A stretch of 64,000 bases of DNA from Cloacibacillus sp. An23. GTDB taxonomy: Bacteria; Synergistota; Synergistia; Synergistales; Synergistaceae. The translations under genes were made by a program, and so were the position numbers. The stretch's first letter is position 1. Every line of letters starts with the position of its first letter. The notes below the pieces were generated by a model, which made no database searches, was not told the DNA's origin, and was given only the letters and a program-made list of their open reading frames with translations. This document shows positions 32,840 through 41,715 of this stretch, in pieces. Location of the stretch: contig NZ_NFJQ01000007.1 in assembly GCF_002159945.1 (NCBI RefSeq), forward strand, positions 62,001 to 126,000. Direction: 5' to 3'.

Positions 32840-32986
32840 GATTTATATGTGTTTGCTCGTTTAAACATCCATCAATCGTTCTCTAAGCTTCTTTTAGTCA
32901 CTGTGGATGAACACATGACTTCCGTCCTGTGATCTGCTTCATTGAAAGTTCCTGTTGCTTGCTTATGTCGCTTGTGGTGGTCGGCA

Positions 32987-34378
32987 TTAATAAATCCAGT
33001 CTAAATCGAAGTGCTCTTTATATTTTGGAGCGTCTATTGATTCATCAAAAAGATGATTTTTAATGATTTTTACGAGTTTATTAATTCCTAGTGCTATCTC
33101 ATCTTCATTTGCTTTGCTTATGCTAATACGTAAGTAATTATTGTTCTTAAATTCGTTTAAGAAAAACATTCGTGTGTCCATTAGACAAATTCTATTTTTC
33201 AATAATTCTAGCTGAATTTGATCGAACTGAATTTCTTTATTTATTTTCATACAGGCGTAAAATCCAGAATCTGGTATACTCCATTCTATATCATTATCAT
33301 TTAATGTATCAGCAATTTCTTGCAATTTTGCCATGCGTTTAACATATATATCCCTTATCATTTTAGTGTTCTTTTTAAACATTCCGCTGCTTAGATAGAT
33401 TGCTAAAGTACTTTGTGAAAGAGTTGCACATTGTGTGTCTGTCCATCTATGAAAATCTATAAATGTATTCAACAAAAGTTGGGGAAGTACAATAGCAGCT
33501 ATTCGCAGTCCGGGTTGCACAATTTTTGAAAAACTTTTTATATAAATTACGTGATCATGTATATCATAATAGTGCAAAGGGCATCGTTTATTAGACGTGT
33601 CAAAATCAGCAGCAATATCATCTTCAACAATGTATACGTTATATTTTTTTGCCAACTTTACTATTGCTTGTTTTTCTTCAATTGTATAAGATTGGCCTGT
33701 GGGGTTATGGAATCTTGGAATGGTATAAAAAAATTTAATATTATCATAATGAAAGATTCTGTCTAATTCCTGCAGCGATAAACCTTCAAAACCACGTTTG
33801 ATACCCTCTCTAGGAGTGTTATTGACTTCAAGACTTTTTAGTACCCCATAGTATGTAGGCTGTTCAACAAGGACCTTATCTTTACCGTTAGGAAATGGCA
33901 TGCGGCATAAAATATCAAGCGCTTGTTGTGACCCGGAAACCATCACAATGTTGTCCGTATCAGTATAAACTTGGTACCCTTCAAGATGTGTTTTCATTAT
34001 CTTTAATAAGTCTTTATGTCCTTGCGGAGCGGTGTATCTATATGCTTGCGTGGTGTACAGATTTATTGCCTTCAACATACATTGCTGAATATCATGTATA
34101 GGAATATTACGTGTATCAAGTGAGCCAGAAAAGAAATCGATAAGCGGCGAAACCGCTTTAAATCTTTCATTGACGCCGAGCACAAAATATCCTTTTTTGG
34201 GAATTGAATAAATAAAGTTATCGTGCTCTAGAGAATCGTATGCAGACTGCACTGTTCCAATACTTACTTGAAATATGTTCGCCATTTCCCGTAACGACGG
34301 CAATTTTTCATTAGGCAACATATTGCCGCTTTGTATGTTTTCCAAAATATGTGCCGAAATACATTCATGCTTTTTCAA
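32987..34378 (-). CDS. MocR-type regulator (GntR HTH + aminotransferase)
   Basis: PLP-dependent transcription factor of 463 residues. The N-terminal GntR winged helix contains LPSLREMANIFQVSIGTVQS. A fold-type I aminotransferase domain follows with SGSQQALD, a YTIPRFHNPTG segment and the PLP-binding Lys in IKSFSKIVQPGLRI. MocR proteins sense amino acids or pyridoxal-linked ligands. It is divergent from NhaC and M20 genes. Codon use is strongly AT-biased (many AAA, ATA, TTA), unlike the flanking genes, suggesting acquisition. Confidence 0.9.
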   Translation of the reverse strand: MKKHECISAHILENIQSGNMLPNEKLPSLREMANIFQVSIGTVQSAYDSLEHDNFIYSIPKKGYFVLGVNERFKAVSPLIDFFSGSLDTRNIPIHDIQQCMLKAINLYTTQAYRYTAPQGHKDLLKIMKTHLEGYQVYTDTDNIVMVSGSQQALDILCRMPFPNGKDKVLVEQPTYYGVLKSLEVNNTPREGIKRGFEGLSLQELDRIFHYDNIKFFYTIPRFHNPTGQSYTIEEKQAIVKLAKKYNVYIVEDDIAADFDTSNKRCPLHYYDIHDHVIYIKSFSKIVQPGLRIAAIVLPQLLLNTFIDFHRWTDTQCATLSQSTLAIYLSSGMFKKNTKMIRDIYVKRMAKLQEIADTLNDNDIEWSIPDSGFYACMKINKEIQFDQIQLELLKNRICLMDTRMFFLNEFKNNNYLRISISKANEDEIALGINKLVKIIKNHLFDESIDAPKYKEHFDLDWIY

Positions 34379-34400
34379 TATATGTTACACCTTCTCAATA

Positions 34401-34416
34401 ACTGTAATAGCACAGT
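34401..34416. promoter_or_regulatory. candidate MocR operator region
   Basis: ACTGT-AATAGC-ACAGT inverted repeat in the divergent gap. A second TGTGT...ACACA pair lies at about 34444-34472 around a TATTAT-like box. Either could be bound by the adjacent regulator. Confidence 0.35.
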
Positions 34417-34495
34417 GTTAATAATTTTTTCTTGAAGCCTAATGTGTAATATTATAGCATTGAGATACACACAATTTTAGAAAGGGGAATACGTA

Positions 34496-35962
34496 ATGGA
34501 GAACAATGCGGTAAAAGCGTCAAAGAAATTGCGTAGGCCGACTTTATCTGAAGCCATCACACCATTGTTGGTAATGTTTGTTTTGTTATTAGTAGGGCGG
34601 GGAATATATGGATTAGATATAAATCCGTTGTTATTAATTTCGGCAGCAGTCGCTTCTGTTATAGCCTATAAAGTTGGTCTGAATTGGGATGATATGATAA
34701 ATGGCGTGTCCGAAAAAATAGCGAAAGCGTTGCCTGCAATACTAATATTAGTTGTAGTTGGAGCTGTCGTAGGTTCTTGGATGTTATCAGGGACTATTCC
34801 AATGTTAATATATTATGGAATTGAAATTGTTTCGCCTAGGTATTTTTATGTTACAGCTTTTATCGCATGTATGATTCTTTCTACCTCAACAGGTACTTCA
34901 TGGGGTTCTGTCGCAACAATTGGAGTTGTTCTGATTGTTATAGCAGAAAGTCTTCAGATCCCGCTCCCAGTTGCAGCCGCTTCTATAGTTGGTGGGTCAT
35001 ATTTTGGGGATAAGATGTCGCCTCTCTCTGATACAACGAATCTTGCTCCATTAGCAGCAGGTGCGCAACTGTTTGATCATATTAGACATATGTTCTATAC
35101 GACCGTACCTGCGACATTGTTCGCATTAGTTGTGTATTATTTTATGGGGCTAGGAATCACTGTAGATCAGCAAACGACAAGTGCGACGATCACAGCAATG
35201 AAAAATAATTTAGATATGATTTTTAACTTTAATATTTTTGTATTACTTCCTGTTGTTATCATAATAGCGGGATCTGTCACACAGAAGCCAACGATTCCTG
35301 TTATGATGCTTTCAAGTTTTGTAGCTTGTCTACTTGCTTATTTTTACCAAGGTTTTTCTTTGGTTCATGTTTTTTCCGGAATCGTTGGTGGATTCACAAG
35401 TGATATGATAGTAGATAAAGGTATAGATGTAGGGATATTAGTTCCTGAGGTACAAGGGCTTATAAATCGTGGCGGTATGATGTCAATGATGGAAACAATT
35501 CTGTTAGTATTATGTGCTTTTTCATTTGCAGGAATAATTTCTAAAGCTGGGTGCTTAGACGTTATACTGACGAAACTGCAGGAATTTGTTAAAGGGCGGC
35601 GAGGTCTCATCACGTCGACAATGGCTTCGACAATACTAATGGCAATTGCGACAGGCAGTGATTTTCTTACTATCATGATCCCAGGTGAATTATTCGCTGA
35701 TACATACAAAAAAATGGGGTTTGCCGCGCGTAATCTGTCAAGAACATTAGAAGATTGCGGTACATGCGTTGTTGCTCTTATTCCTTGGTCTGCAGCTGGA
35801 GCATATTGTTCAGGGGTCTTAGGTGTAGCGACTTTAGATTATCTTCCATATTGCTTCTTTGGCTTTGCATCAGTAACAATGGCATTTATCTGTGCAATGA
35901 CTGGCTTTGGCGTCATGACGTTAGATCAGGAAAAAGCACTGCAGAACAAACGGAGGAAATAA
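34496..35962 (+). CDS. NhaC family antiporter (AT-rich copy)
   Basis: Second NhaC-family membrane protein (488 residues). It has the same landmarks as the copy at 10719: TGTSWGSVATIGVVLIVIA, GGSYFGDKMSPLSDTTNLAPL and LEDCGTCVVALIPWSAAGAY. It is AT-biased and clearly not a recent duplicate. It lies four bases before an M20 carboxypeptidase gene and is divergent from a MocR regulator. It may be an exchanger for a dipeptide or acylated amino acid, or simply Na+/H+; context favours the former weakly. Confidence 0.9.
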   Translation: MENNAVKASKKLRRPTLSEAITPLLVMFVLLLVGRGIYGLDINPLLLISAAVASVIAYKVGLNWDDMINGVSEKIAKALPAILILVVVGAVVGSWMLSGTIPMLIYYGIEIVSPRYFYVTAFIACMILSTSTGTSWGSVATIGVVLIVIAESLQIPLPVAAASIVGGSYFGDKMSPLSDTTNLAPLAAGAQLFDHIRHMFYTTVPATLFALVVYYFMGLGITVDQQTTSATITAMKNNLDMIFNFNIFVLLPVVIIIAGSVTQKPTIPVMMLSSFVACLLAYFYQGFSLVHVFSGIVGGFTSDMIVDKGIDVGILVPEVQGLINRGGMMSMMETILLVLCAFSFAGIISKAGCLDVILTKLQEFVKGRRGLITSTMASTILMAIATGSDFLTIMIPGELFADTYKKMGFAARNLSRTLEDCGTCVVALIPWSAAGAYCSGVLGVATLDYLPYCFFGFASVTMAFICAMTGFGVMTLDQEKALQNKRRK

Positions 35963-35965
35963 AAT

Positions 35966-37120
35966 ATGTATGCAGATAAAATTGAAACATACCTCCAAAA
36001 TAAATTACCAGAAATGTTAGATATGTTGGCTAATTTAGTAAATAGAAATACTAGTTCAGACTATAAACCTGGGGTAGACGAAGCTGGTAATTTTTTAGCA
36101 CAGGAATTTGAGAAGATTGGGTTTAATATTGAGATATTACGTAATGTAAAAGTCGGCAATAGCGTTATAGCAAGAAAAACAGGTAATAATATAAAAGTAT
36201 TGTTAATATGCCATATTGATTCCGTATTCCCTGAGGGTACGGACTATATCAAGCCTTTTACCATTAACGGAAATATAGCAAAAGGCAATGGCGTGCTAGA
36301 TATGAAAGCATGTTTGGTGGGTTGCATATATGCGTTAAAAGCTTTAAAAGAACTTAGAATATCTAATCTGCCAACTATTACCGTATTCCTAAGCGGAGAT
36401 GAAGAAAAAGGCAGTGAGGCTGTTATACCAATTATTGAACGAGAAGGGAGGATCGCAGATTGGGCGCTTGTTACAGAAGGATCTAGGCCTGGCAAAGCGG
36501 TTGTAACCCAGCGTAAGGGAAATGCTTATCTTAAGATAGTTACACGTGGCCGCGCCGCGCATGCAGGTAATGAACCACAGGTTGGGCGCAATGCCATTGT
36601 GGAACTTGCTAATAAAATAGTTACGCTTCAAAGTTTAAATGATTTTGAAAAGGGTACAACTGTTACAGTAACGACAATTTCTGGAGGAGAAAACCGTATT
36701 GTCGTTCCAGATTATGCAGAAGCACACGCTGATATTAGATTTTATACAATAGAAGAATGGCAAAGAATAAATGATACAATAAAAGAGAGACTTTCATTCT
36801 CTGAAATAGATGGAGTTTCCGTTGAATATCAACTAACATTTAACAGGCCGCCATTAACACGTGTGCCAGGTTCAGAGAGATTATTACAGATAGTTAAAGA
36901 AGCTAGTACAGAATTAAATATTCCGTTTTTGCAAGTTCAGCCCGGAGGTGTAAGTGATGGAAATTTTGTTTCGGCCATTGGAACACCAACAATTGACGGG
37001 CTTGGGCCATGTGGTGGTATGATGTGTTCTCCGGAGGAGTACCTAGAAATCGATTCTATGGTACCATGTGCAGCCAGGTTGGCATTAACAATTATGAAAT
37101 TGGGAAATAGCTTGAAATAA
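35966..37120 (+). CDS. M20 metallopeptidase, glutamate carboxypeptidase (CPG2) type
   Basis: Zinc-dependent M20 peptidase (384 residues) of the carboxypeptidase G2 group. Metal ligands are in ICHIDSVFPEGT, NGVLDMKACLVG and SGDEEKGSEAV; the dimer-lid His is in AAHAGNEPQVGRNA. Such enzymes release a C-terminal amino acid, often Glu, from folate-like or N-acyl substrates. There is no signal peptide, so it is cytoplasmic. GGAGG precedes the ATG and the gene almost abuts NhaC; the pair forms the AT-rich operon. Confidence 0.9.
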   Translation: MYADKIETYLQNKLPEMLDMLANLVNRNTSSDYKPGVDEAGNFLAQEFEKIGFNIEILRNVKVGNSVIARKTGNNIKVLLICHIDSVFPEGTDYIKPFTINGNIAKGNGVLDMKACLVGCIYALKALKELRISNLPTITVFLSGDEEKGSEAVIPIIEREGRIADWALVTEGSRPGKAVVTQRKGNAYLKIVTRGRAAHAGNEPQVGRNAIVELANKIVTLQSLNDFEKGTTVTVTTISGGENRIVVPDYAEAHADIRFYTIEEWQRINDTIKERLSFSEIDGVSVEYQLTFNRPPLTRVPGSERLLQIVKEASTELNIPFLQVQPGGVSDGNFVSAIGTPTIDGLGPCGGMMCSPEEYLEIDSMVPCAARLALTIMKLGNSLK

Positions 37121-37141
37121 ATATTATAAATACAATTTTGC

Positions 37142-37191
37142 ACACAAGAAACAAAGACTCCTTTTATTATGGGTGTCTCTGTTTCTTGTGT
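37142..37191 (+). terminator. long hairpin at right edge of AT-rich block
   Basis: ACACAAGAAAC pairs with GTTTCTTGTGT, and the stem continues inward with one mismatch (about 17 bp). The T-run begins only several bases later (37198), so it may be a terminator of relaxed form. Confidence 0.55.
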
Positions 37192-37197
37192 ATCGTG

Positions 37198-37217
37198 TTT
37201 TTTCAGCGCCTCGCGGG
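37198..37217. repeat. dispersed stem-loop motif at trpS 3' end
   Basis: TTTTTTCAGCGCCTCGCGGG, the reverse complement of the motif at 26747 and 30431, placed between the AT-rich block and the stop of trpS. Confidence 0.5.
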
Positions 37218-37231
37218 ATTTTCCGCGCGTC

Positions 37232-38293
37232 TTACTTCAGCAGGTTCCCGTCCTCGAAGTAGTCTATCTTCATCGCGCGGCGCACGTCGGCCATAGTCTC
37301 GGCGGCTTTGCGCTCCGCGACCTCGCTTCCCTTGCGCAGTATCTCGCAGACCTCGGGCAGACGCTTTTCCCACTCTTTGCGGCGCTCGCGTATCGGGCGC
37401 AGCTCTTCCTGCATGACGTTGTTGAGGAACTTCTTCACCTTCACGTCGCCGAGGCCGCCGCGCTGGTAATGCGCCTTGAGCTCGTCGAGGTTCGCGTACT
37501 CGGGCAGGAACTGCTCGAAATATTCAGGGCGGCAGAAGGCGTCCAGGTAGATGAACACGGGGTTGTCCTCGATGTGCCCCGGGTCCTGCGCGCGGATGTG
37601 CAGCGGGTCGGTGTACATCGACATGACCTTCTGGCGTATCTCCTCCGGCTCTTCCGAAAGATAGATGCAGTTGCCGAGCGACTTGCTCATCTTAGCCTTG
37701 CCGTCGGTGCCAGGCAGGCGCAGGCAGGCCCGGTTGTCGGGGAGCATTATCTCCGGCTCTGTCAGCGTCTCGCCGTAGACGGCGTTGAATTTGTGGACTA
37801 TCTCGCGGCACTGCTCGAGCATCGGGGCCTGGTCCTCGCCGACCGGGACGATGGTCGCGCGGAAGGCCGTGATGTCAGCCGCTTGGCTTATCGGGTAGCA
37901 GAAGAAGCCGACGGGGATGCTGGCTTCGAAGTTGCGCATCTGTATCTCGGCCTTGACCGTCGGGTTGCGCTGCACGCGCGAGACCGTGACGAGGTTCATG
38001 TAGTAGAAGGTCAGCTCCGTGAGCTGCGGAATCATCGACTGTATGAATATCGTGGATTTCGCCGGGTCTATACCGCAGGCAAGGTAGTCGAGCGCGACCT
38101 GGAGGATGTTGCTGCGCACTTTTTCGGGATGCTCGGCGTTGTCGGTGAGCGCCTGCGCGTCCGCTATCATTATGTATATCTCGTCGAATCTGCCGGAGTT
38201 CTGGAGCGCCACGCGTCCTTTGAGCGAGCCTACATAATGTCCCACGTGGAGGCGGCCCGTAGGACGGTCGCCGGTCAATATTATCTGTTTCAT
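37232..38293 (-). CDS. trpS: tryptophanyl-tRNA synthetase
   Basis: Class I aminoacyl-tRNA synthetase charging tRNA-Trp (353 residues). TGDRPTGRLHVGHYVGSL contains the HIGH-type motif (GHYVG), and GKAKMSKSLGN is the KMSKS loop. It marks the return to GC-rich codon use. The upstream gap shows no T-box consensus, so regulation is not visible. Confidence 0.95.
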   Translation of the reverse strand: MKQIILTGDRPTGRLHVGHYVGSLKGRVALQNSGRFDEIYIMIADAQALTDNAEHPEKVRSNILQVALDYLACGIDPAKSTIFIQSMIPQLTELTFYYMNLVTVSRVQRNPTVKAEIQMRNFEASIPVGFFCYPISQAADITAFRATIVPVGEDQAPMLEQCREIVHKFNAVYGETLTEPEIMLPDNRACLRLPGTDGKAKMSKSLGNCIYLSEEPEEIRQKVMSMYTDPLHIRAQDPGHIEDNPVFIYLDAFCRPEYFEQFLPEYANLDELKAHYQRGGLGDVKVKKFLNNVMQEELRPIRERRKEWEKRLPEVCEILRKGSEVAERKAAETMADVRRAMKIDYFEDGNLLK

Positions 38294-38709
38294 CGTATGC
38301 TCCTTTTAACGATTTATTCCGCCCGCAGCGTCCGTCCGCGCGGGCCGTGCTTCATGTTCTTTGCATGCGCTTCCGATAGAAAGCGCCGCTATGAATTATA
38401 TTGTGAAAAGGCGGCGGTATCAACACCGCGCGGCGGGGGACGGGCCGCGAGCCGGTTTCATGCGCGAAGTCGCGGGCGGCGCCGCGTATTCCGTTAAGTT
38501 GCTTCTTAGGCTGCAAGCCGGCGGCGCGCCGTCCCGAGGGCCGTTTTTCGCCGGCGCTTAAATTTTGTTTCAGTTAGTATATTGCCGCCGTTTACCGCCG
38601 CCCGTATCCAATGCGCCGAGCGGCGGGCGCGGCGGAAGGCTGAATATTTTTACTGCAAGCCGCCGCTTCTCCTGCTCTCCGTGTTTTTGCAGAACTTTTT
38701 GCCGGCCCC
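38294..38709. other. intergenic, no gene seen
   Basis: About 415 bp upstream of trpS and of the MarR promoter. It is GC-rich with short AT stretches. I found no T-box, riboswitch or plausible reading frame. Confidence 0.45.
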
Positions 38710-38738
38710 TTGACTGTGGTACGAATCCGTACTATAGT
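38710..38738 (+). promoter_or_regulatory. marR-MATE promoter with embedded operator
   Basis: TTGACT, 17 bases, TATAGT. The spacer contains the palindrome-like GTACGAATCCGTAC (38719-38732), so a bound repressor would occlude RNA polymerase. Confidence 0.75.
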
Positions 38739-38748
38739 TCTGCGCGAG

Positions 38749-38762
38749 GTACGAATTCGTAC
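38749..38762. promoter_or_regulatory. MarR operator, perfect palindrome
   Basis: GTACGAATTCGTAC, a perfect 14-bp palindrome between the promoter and the AAGGAGG of the MarR gene. With its one-base variant at 38719 it is spaced 30 bp centre to centre, close to three helical turns. Autoregulation is expected. Confidence 0.78.
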
Positions 38763-38778
38763 TAAGGAGGATGACGTT

Positions 38779-39240
38779 ATGGCTGACGGATACGATTTGG
38801 TGCGCCGGCTTGGAATGGCGGCCGTCAAAATGGACGGAGCTTATTACAAGTGCGCGAAGAAGCTCGGCATAAACGAAAATATGCTCGACCTTCTCTACGC
38901 GCTCGACGACGGCGCACCGCACACGCAGAAGCAGGTCTGCGGCGACTGGCTGATACCTAAGACCACTGTGAACACGAACGTCAGGGAGCTCGTCGCCTCG
39001 GGACGCGCGGAGCTGCTTCCCGCGGAGGGGCGCGAAAAGACGATACGGCTCACTGACGAGGGCCGCCGCTTCGCGGACGAAGTCATGCGCGGCGTCCACA
39101 TGGCGGAAGAGGCGGCGCTCGCTAAGACGGTCGAACGCTTTTCCGCGGAGTTTATCTCCGCGCTGGAATATTTCGCGGACTGCTACGGCGCGGAGGTGGA
39201 GCGTCTGGCGGAGCGCTCCGGAAAGGAGAGGCCGCGGTGA
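38779..39240 (+). CDS. MarR family transcriptional regulator
   Basis: Winged-helix repressor (153 residues) of the MarR family. HTH region KQVCGDWLIPKTTVNTNVREL, then the wing GREKTIRLTDEGRRFAD. The start MADGYDLVRRLG follows AAGGAGG; the in-frame start at 38710 would translate through the operators. It overlaps the MATE exporter gene by four bases (GTGA), so it very likely controls that exporter. Ligand unknown, probably a toxic small molecule. Confidence 0.9.
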   Translation: MADGYDLVRRLGMAAVKMDGAYYKCAKKLGINENMLDLLYALDDGAPHTQKQVCGDWLIPKTTVNTNVRELVASGRAELLPAEGREKTIRLTDEGRRFADEVMRGVHMAEEAALAKTVERFSAEFISALEYFADCYGAEVERLAERSGKERPR

Positions 39241-40613
39241 GGACGGATATACATAATTTCTTCACCAAGACGCGGCCGTCGCGGCTGTTTCTCGCGGTCG
39301 CGCTGCCTGGCGCCGTCAGTATGCTCGCCTCGTCTCTGTACGCCTGCGTCGACGGAGTGCTCGTCGGGCGTTTCCTCGGCTCTACGGCCTTCGCGGCGCA
39401 GAGCTTTATATTTTCGTTTGTGGTGATAAATTTCGCGCTCGCCGACCTCATAGGCGTCGGCTCCGCCGTGCCTATATCGATAAGCCTCGGGCGCGGCGAC
39501 GACGAGCAGGCGAACAACATTTTTTCATGCGCCTGCGCGATGATAGTCGCCGCGGGGGCCGCCGTCGGCGCGGCGCTTTTTTTCGCAGCCCCGCTCATAG
39601 CGGAGCTTATGGGCGCCGAGGGCGAGCTGGCGCGCCTCGCGGTGGAATACCTGCGCGTTTACGCGATCTGTTCGCCGCTTACGACGATAATCTTTGCGGT
39701 TGACAACTATCTGCGGGTCTGCGGCTATGTGCGCGGCAGCATGGCGCTGAATATCTTCATGTCGGCGCTGAGCTGCGCGCTGGAGTTCCTGTTCTTAGGC
39801 GTCTTCGGCTTCGGGATATGGGGCGCGTCTCTTGCGACCTGCCTCGGTATGATGATAAGCGCGCTGATAGCATTCACTCCTTTCTTCTTCGGCAGGGCGC
39901 AGCTCCGCTTCCGCCGCCCGCGCTTCAGCCTCTCGATGACGCGGCGCATAATCGCCGCAGGCGCGCCGAACTTCCTCAACAACATCGCCGGGCGAGTAAC
40001 GTCGATAATGATGAATATGCTGCTGATACGTCTCGGCGGGCCGGACGCGGTGTCCGTCTACGGCATTCTTATGACGATAGAGTATCTCGTGCTCGCGCTC
40101 TGCTACGGCCTCTGCGACGCGCTGCAGCCCGCAGTCGGCTACAACTGGGGTGCGGGGCGCTACGGGCGCGTGAAGTCGATTGAAAAATACTGCTTCGGCT
40201 CGAGCGCGGCGGTCTCTCTCGCGTCGGCCGCGATCATATTCCTGTTCCCGGCGCGGATAGCGTCTATCTTCATCGCAGACGCGAGCCCCGCATTTATGGA
40301 AATGGCTGTCTGGGCTATGCGGCTGTTCAGCGCGACGTATCTCCTGCGTTGGTTCTCCTTTGCGACACAGAGTTATATGCTCGCCGTCGAACGCCCCGCC
40401 GGGGCGACCGCGATATCGCTCTCGACCGCGTTCATATTCCCAGTGCTGCTGATATTCCTGCTCCGCCCGCTCGGCCTCACCGGCCTCTGGCTCAACTTCG
40501 CCGGCACGGCGCTGCTCGCGGCTCTGCTCTCGCTCGAAGTCCTGCGCCGTTTCAAAAAAGAGCTGCGCGGCATAGCGCTGACGCGGCTGCTGAAAAAGTC
40601 CGCGAGGCAGTGA
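39237..40613 (+). CDS. MATE family efflux transporter
   Basis: Inner-membrane multidrug/toxin exporter of the MATE family (458 residues, about 12 helices). N-terminal ALPGAVSMLASSLYACVDGV and the mid-protein repeat AAGAPNFLNNIAGRVTSIMMN match the two-fold repeat of the family. It uses H+ or Na+ antiport. The GTG start overlaps the MarR stop. Its 3' codons AAGTCCGCGAGGCAG run into a partial copy of the dispersed GCGAGG motif. Confidence 0.92.
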   Translation: MRTDIHNFFTKTRPSRLFLAVALPGAVSMLASSLYACVDGVLVGRFLGSTAFAAQSFIFSFVVINFALADLIGVGSAVPISISLGRGDDEQANNIFSCACAMIVAAGAAVGAALFFAAPLIAELMGAEGELARLAVEYLRVYAICSPLTTIIFAVDNYLRVCGYVRGSMALNIFMSALSCALEFLFLGVFGFGIWGASLATCLGMMISALIAFTPFFFGRAQLRFRRPRFSLSMTRRIIAAGAPNFLNNIAGRVTSIMMNMLLIRLGGPDAVSVYGILMTIEYLVLALCYGLCDALQPAVGYNWGAGRYGRVKSIEKYCFGSSAAVSLASAAIIFLFPARIASIFIADASPAFMEMAVWAMRLFSATYLLRWFSFATQSYMLAVERPAGATAISLSTAFIFPVLLIFLLRPLGLTGLWLNFAGTALLAALLSLEVLRRFKKELRGIALTRLLKKSARQ

Positions 40614-40628
40614 AAAACCACAAATCTG

Positions 40629-40657
40629 AAGGCGCGGCGCTGAAATCCGCGCCTTTT
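40629..40657 (+). terminator. intrinsic terminator after MATE gene
   Basis: AAGGCGCGG pairs with CCGCGCCTT, followed by TTTTGTCTTT. It sits between two convergent genes. Confidence 0.8.
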
Positions 40658-40661
40658 GTCT

Positions 40662-41555
40662 TTAATACGGTATCCTGAAATAATCCAAGTAGGTTTTGAA
40701 TCTGTCCTGCGCGGTCAGGCAGGTGTCGCGAAGCCGGCCGCGCTCATGTTCCCATTTGCTTAAGCCGCGGTAGTAGTACATCCGCAGGCCGTCGTCGATG
40801 ATGAATGGGACGGCGCCGTGGCGCAGACATTCCTTGAAGAGTATCAGCCTCCCGACTCTGCCGTTCCCGTCCTGAAACGGGTGGATACGTTCAAAACGAT
40901 AGTGGAAGTCGAGCAGGCAGTCGAGCGTCTTAGCGCCGCGCGCGCCTTCGTACCCGGCGAGCAGCCGCTTCACGCGCTCCGCAGTCTCCTCCGGCGGGGC
41001 CGTCTCCACGCCGCCTGCGTCGTTCGGCAGCTTCTTGTATTCGCCGGCGGCGAATAGGCCGCGGCGGCTCTCCGAGGTTCCGCTTTTCAGTATGAGGTGG
41101 AGCCGTTTTATCAGCGCCTCGCTGAGCGGACGGCGCGCCTGCTCGATTACCGCGTCGATGCAGCGGAAGTGGTTCGCCGTCTCTATCACGTCGTCTGCGC
41201 GCACCGGGCCGCCATCCGTCTCGAGCGTGTTCGTCTCGAAGATGTACCGCGTCTGCTCGTGCGACAAACTTCCGCCTTCGATGTGGTTGGAGCTGTAGGT
41301 CAGCTCTATCTGCACCTTGTGATATATGCCGCCGGAGATCCCGGCTTTCTTCTCGCGTTTCAGCGTTTCAAGCAGGCCGATTTGCCGCGCGGCGCTTCCG
41401 TTCGCGCGCTGAGGCTTTTCAGCGTCCTCCGGCAGTTTCCACGCCGCGCCGCAGCGGACGGCCCCAGCGACGCGCCCGAGCGAGCAGTAATTGCGCACGC
41501 TGCGTTCGGAGATTCCCCATTTCGCCGCAGCTTCGGCGGCCGTCATATATTTCAC
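40662..41555 (-). CDS. Fic family protein with N-terminal HTH
   Basis: Fic-domain enzyme (297 residues), normally AMPylating a protein target. The catalytic motif HPFQDGNGRVGR is complete. The N-terminal ~50 residues look like a helix-turn-helix (TAAEAAAKWGISERSVRNYC). The segment SSNHIEGG matches the inhibitory (S/T)xxxE(G/N) helix of class II Fic proteins, so it should be self-inhibited. GTG 41555 with GGGGGG upstream is the likely start; ATG 41546 is possible. No separate antitoxin gene is adjacent. Confidence 0.9.
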   Translation of the reverse strand: MKYMTAAEAAAKWGISERSVRNYCSLGRVAGAVRCGAAWKLPEDAEKPQRANGSAARQIGLLETLKREKKAGISGGIYHKVQIELTYSSNHIEGGSLSHEQTRYIFETNTLETDGGPVRADDVIETANHFRCIDAVIEQARRPLSEALIKRLHLILKSGTSESRRGLFAAGEYKKLPNDAGGVETAPPEETAERVKRLLAGYEGARGAKTLDCLLDFHYRFERIHPFQDGNGRVGRLILFKECLRHGAVPFIIDDGLRMYYYRGLSKWEHERGRLRDTCLTAQDRFKTYLDYFRIPY

Positions 41556-41600
41556 GCCGCGCGCCCCCCTTTTCGTCCTTTATGGCTATTATATATGCAG

Positions 41601-41648
41601 ACGGCAAAAATTTTTAATTTTTATATTGTTATTACAAAATTTTGCCGT
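41601..41648. other. inverted repeat upstream of fic
   Basis: ACGGCAAAA (41601) and TTTTGCCGT (41640-41648) form a perfect 9-bp inverted repeat around an AT-rich centre, near a TATAAT on the minus strand. It could be an operator for the HTH part of the Fic protein. Confidence 0.45.
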
Positions 41649-41663
41649 TTGCGCGGCGCGGAC

Positions 41664-41699
41664 AAAAAACAAAGGTAAGGGGCGCGCCCTTCCCTTTGC
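41664..41699 (-). terminator. intrinsic terminator of the pst operon
   Basis: On the minus strand CAAAGG.AAGGG.CGCG.CCCTT.CCTTTG followed by six T. Confidence 0.8.
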
Positions 41700-41715
41700 T
41701 GTGATTTTTTCGCTT

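Noticed and set aside
32692-37195. Integrative element with att sites around the AT-rich block
   Set aside because: No integrase, no tRNA and no direct repeat pair at the edges; only composition supports acquisition.
38294-38709. Possible T-box leader for trpS
   Set aside because: I looked for the T-box sequence, the specifier loop and a terminator/antiterminator pair on the minus strand and found none.
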